A stretch of DNA of 58,509 nucleotides from Geosiphon pyriformis (taxonomy: Eukaryota > Glomeromycota > Glomeromycetes > Archaeosporales > Geosiphonaceae), in NCBI GenBank assembly GCA_016748015.1, contig JAAOMT010000230.1, forward strand, positions 1 to 58,509, in the 5' to 3' direction. The notes under the pieces are model-generated. The model ran no database searches and was not told the DNA's origin. It saw only the letters and a program-made list of their open reading frames with translations. The stretch's first letter is position 1. Every line of letters begins with the position of its first letter. Made by a program: the position numbers and the translations under genes. Positions 56,897 through 58,509 of the stretch are shown in pieces.

Positions 56897-58509
56897 TATT
56901 CCCTCTTTTTTAATATTGAGCTCCATCGAAATCTAACTCATTTAATTCTCCCTCTTGAAGTATTTCCTGGATTTCATTTTTGAGAATTACTTGTGTTATT
57001 TGGGTCTGTAATTCTTCAAATTGAGCATTGGTGATTTTTCCCAATTATTCTGGTTTTCTTAGCTGAGCTTAGCTATTGCTTCACACAATGTTCTGTTGAA
57101 TCTTTTCACTAATCTGTTGGTTTGTGGATGGTATGGTGATGATAATGGTCTCTTGATTCCGAATCTTTGGCTCAATTCTGTTAATGTTCTGTTTACAAAA
57201 TGAGTTTCTTGGTCTGATAATAATTCTTTTGGACATTTATGTCGACAAATTAAATCCTGATGAATGAATTTGGCAACGGATTCTGCATCCGCTCTTTGAA
57301 TTGCTTTTGTCTCTGGCTATTTAGTGAGATAGTCTATAGCTACTGCTATGTATCTGTTTCTTCTGCTGGTGATTGTTAATGGTCCAACCAGATCAATTCT
57401 AATACGGTCAAATGGTTGTCTCACTTTGATTGGTCTTAATGGCTCACTGGGTCTTGTTCCTCCTCTTTGCTAACAAGCATCACAACTTTGAACATATTGA
57501 ATGATGTCTGGATACATTGATGGCCAATAGTATCTCTTTCTGGTTCTTTCTATGATTGCTTCTTTGTGAAAATGTCCTGCTGTTGAATTTGAGTGCATGT
57601 TAAATAGTATTGTCTCTTTTTCTGGCTTTGTAATTACTCTGGTTGATTGATCTGAATCCCTTCTATTTTTCTGATAAAGTATATTTTAGTGAGTGATAAA
57701 ATATTTTGACTGTTGTTTGATACTTTTTTGTTCTGTTTGAGATAAATTCTCCTTAAACTGTTGAGTGTTTATATAATGTTGTAATTGTTGATATTTTTGT
57801 ATGTTCATTTTTGTTGTATTTTTTCATTGGTATTATTCTGGTTTTGTTATATTTTTGGGTTGAAATGTCCTTAGATTTGTCTTATTTACGATAAACCATC
57901 CACATTTCCATTGTCTTTTCTTTTTTTATAATGTATAGTATAATTATATGGTGCGAATGCCATTTTCCATCTTAACTGTCTTCCATCTTCAAATTCTTGT
58001 TTTTAAAGTGATGTTAATCCTTTGTGATCTGTGTACACTTCAAACTTCTGGCTCAAGTATTCTTTCCATTTCATGACTGCCCAGTATATTGCTAAGTGTT
58101 CTTGTTCTGGTGTTCCATAGTTCTTTTCGGCTGGTGTTAAACCTCTGCTGGCATACGCTATTGGATGTTTTCTGTCATCTGGTTCTTTCTGTGATAGTAC
58201 CACTTCTAATGCTTGGCCAAATGCATCAGTGGTGATAATGAATGGTTTGCTGTGATCTGGATAGATCAATACTAGAGCTTAAATGAGCTTTCTTTTCAAA
58301 ATATCAAAAGCTTCTTGTTGACTTTCTGTCCATTCATATTTTGTATTCTTGGTTTGCAGTTGGTTGAGTGGCTGCACTATCTTGGAAAAGTTCTTGATAA
58401 AACATTGATAGTAGTTGGCAAATTCCAAGAATAATTTCAGTTTTGTCATATTGGTCAGCACTGGAAAGTTCTTTACTATCTCTATTTTCTCTGGATCTGT
58501 TTTGATGCC
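56897..58509 (-). mobile_element. Ty3/Gypsy element C, 3' half (runs off the window)
   Basis: Minus-strand Gypsy pol of the B family, better preserved than B. From the right: end of RT (58461-58279, LKLFLEFANYYQCFIKNFSK). RNase H is 58269-58003 (FIITTDAFGQALEVVLSQ, GTPEQEHLAIYWAV, VYTDHKGLTSL), then a stop. The integrase zinc region lies near 57600-57470 and its core at 57440-57080 (RIDLVGPLTI-like, LLSDQETHF-like, LVKRFNRTLCE-like). The integrase then stops abruptly and fuses at about 57050-57070 to the last ~40 codons of the extra 3' frame (KITNAQFEELQTQ). Relative to B about 1.2 kb is missing. Confidence 0.85.
58003..58461 (-). pseudogene. element C RT end and RNase H
   Basis: Two adjoining open frames, 58461-58279 and 58269-58003, separated by a stop. 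They carry the RT thumb/connection and an RNase H with its first Asp (TTDAFG), Glu (EQEHLA) and Asp (YTDHKG) present. The second ends in a TAA at 58003-58005, where B has Gln (LTSIQKQ), so the stop is one C-to-T change. Confidence 0.8.

Overview
The window is eukaryotic and very AT-rich. Its genes carry many short GT-AG introns (a few appear to be GC-AG), encode long homopolymeric amino-acid tracts, and include a Zn2Cys6 transcription factor of a fungus-specific family. The LINE and Ty3/Gypsy families resemble those I associate with arbuscular mycorrhizal fungi. My best guess is therefore an early-diverging fungus, probably Glomeromycotina; this is inference from gene content and I could not search a database.

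Left part (1-24.3 kb), genic. An SKP1 gene (+, 5 exons) and a tRNA-Gly(CCC) are followed by a 13-exon SNAPC4-like Myb protein (-) and a 9-exon ERT1/AcuK-type zinc-cluster regulator (-). A 6-kb gene-free stretch packed with at least twelve different microsatellites comes next. Then follow a HAUS1 (augmin) homologue (+, 8 exons), a convergent SAM-dependent methyltransferase (-, 7 exons) and a TMEM184/OST-alpha family membrane protein (-, 7 exons with a 35-nt microexon). These are housekeeping or regulatory genes with no operon-like relationship. Exon joins were chosen so that reading frame and splice sites agree across each gene.

Right part (24.3-58.5 kb), transposon graveyard. In order: a coding-like remnant, a heavily AT-converted Gypsy pol (copy A), an AT-converted LTR, a 5'-truncated LINE ending in an RNase H domain, and a large Gypsy element B (32490-49908, +). 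A second Gypsy element D (32618-39977, -) sits inside the 5' LTR of B, flanked by a CTAG target-site duplication. B encodes gag, protease, a Cys-rich module plus dUTPase, RT, RNase H, integrase and a 3' extra reading frame, but is riddled with stops. D is younger: its protease-RT-RNase H frame is broken only by two TGA codons, and it has an extra ~250-codon frame after integrase. Further right are LINE fragments, a 606-bp Tc1/mariner-type element that keeps only the DNA-binding half of its transposase, two solo LTRs, and the 3' half of a third Gypsy copy C (-) running off the window end.

The unifying signal is mutational. Copies of the same repeats differ almost entirely by C-to-T and G-to-A changes, the two LTRs of D included, and the stops and lost catalytic residues follow the same pattern. 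This points to RIP-like mutation or deamination of methylated cytosines acting on repeats while the single-copy genes are spared. Two N gaps (10387-10406 and 38575-39370) hide sequence; the second hides the start of D gag and one end of its 5' LTR.
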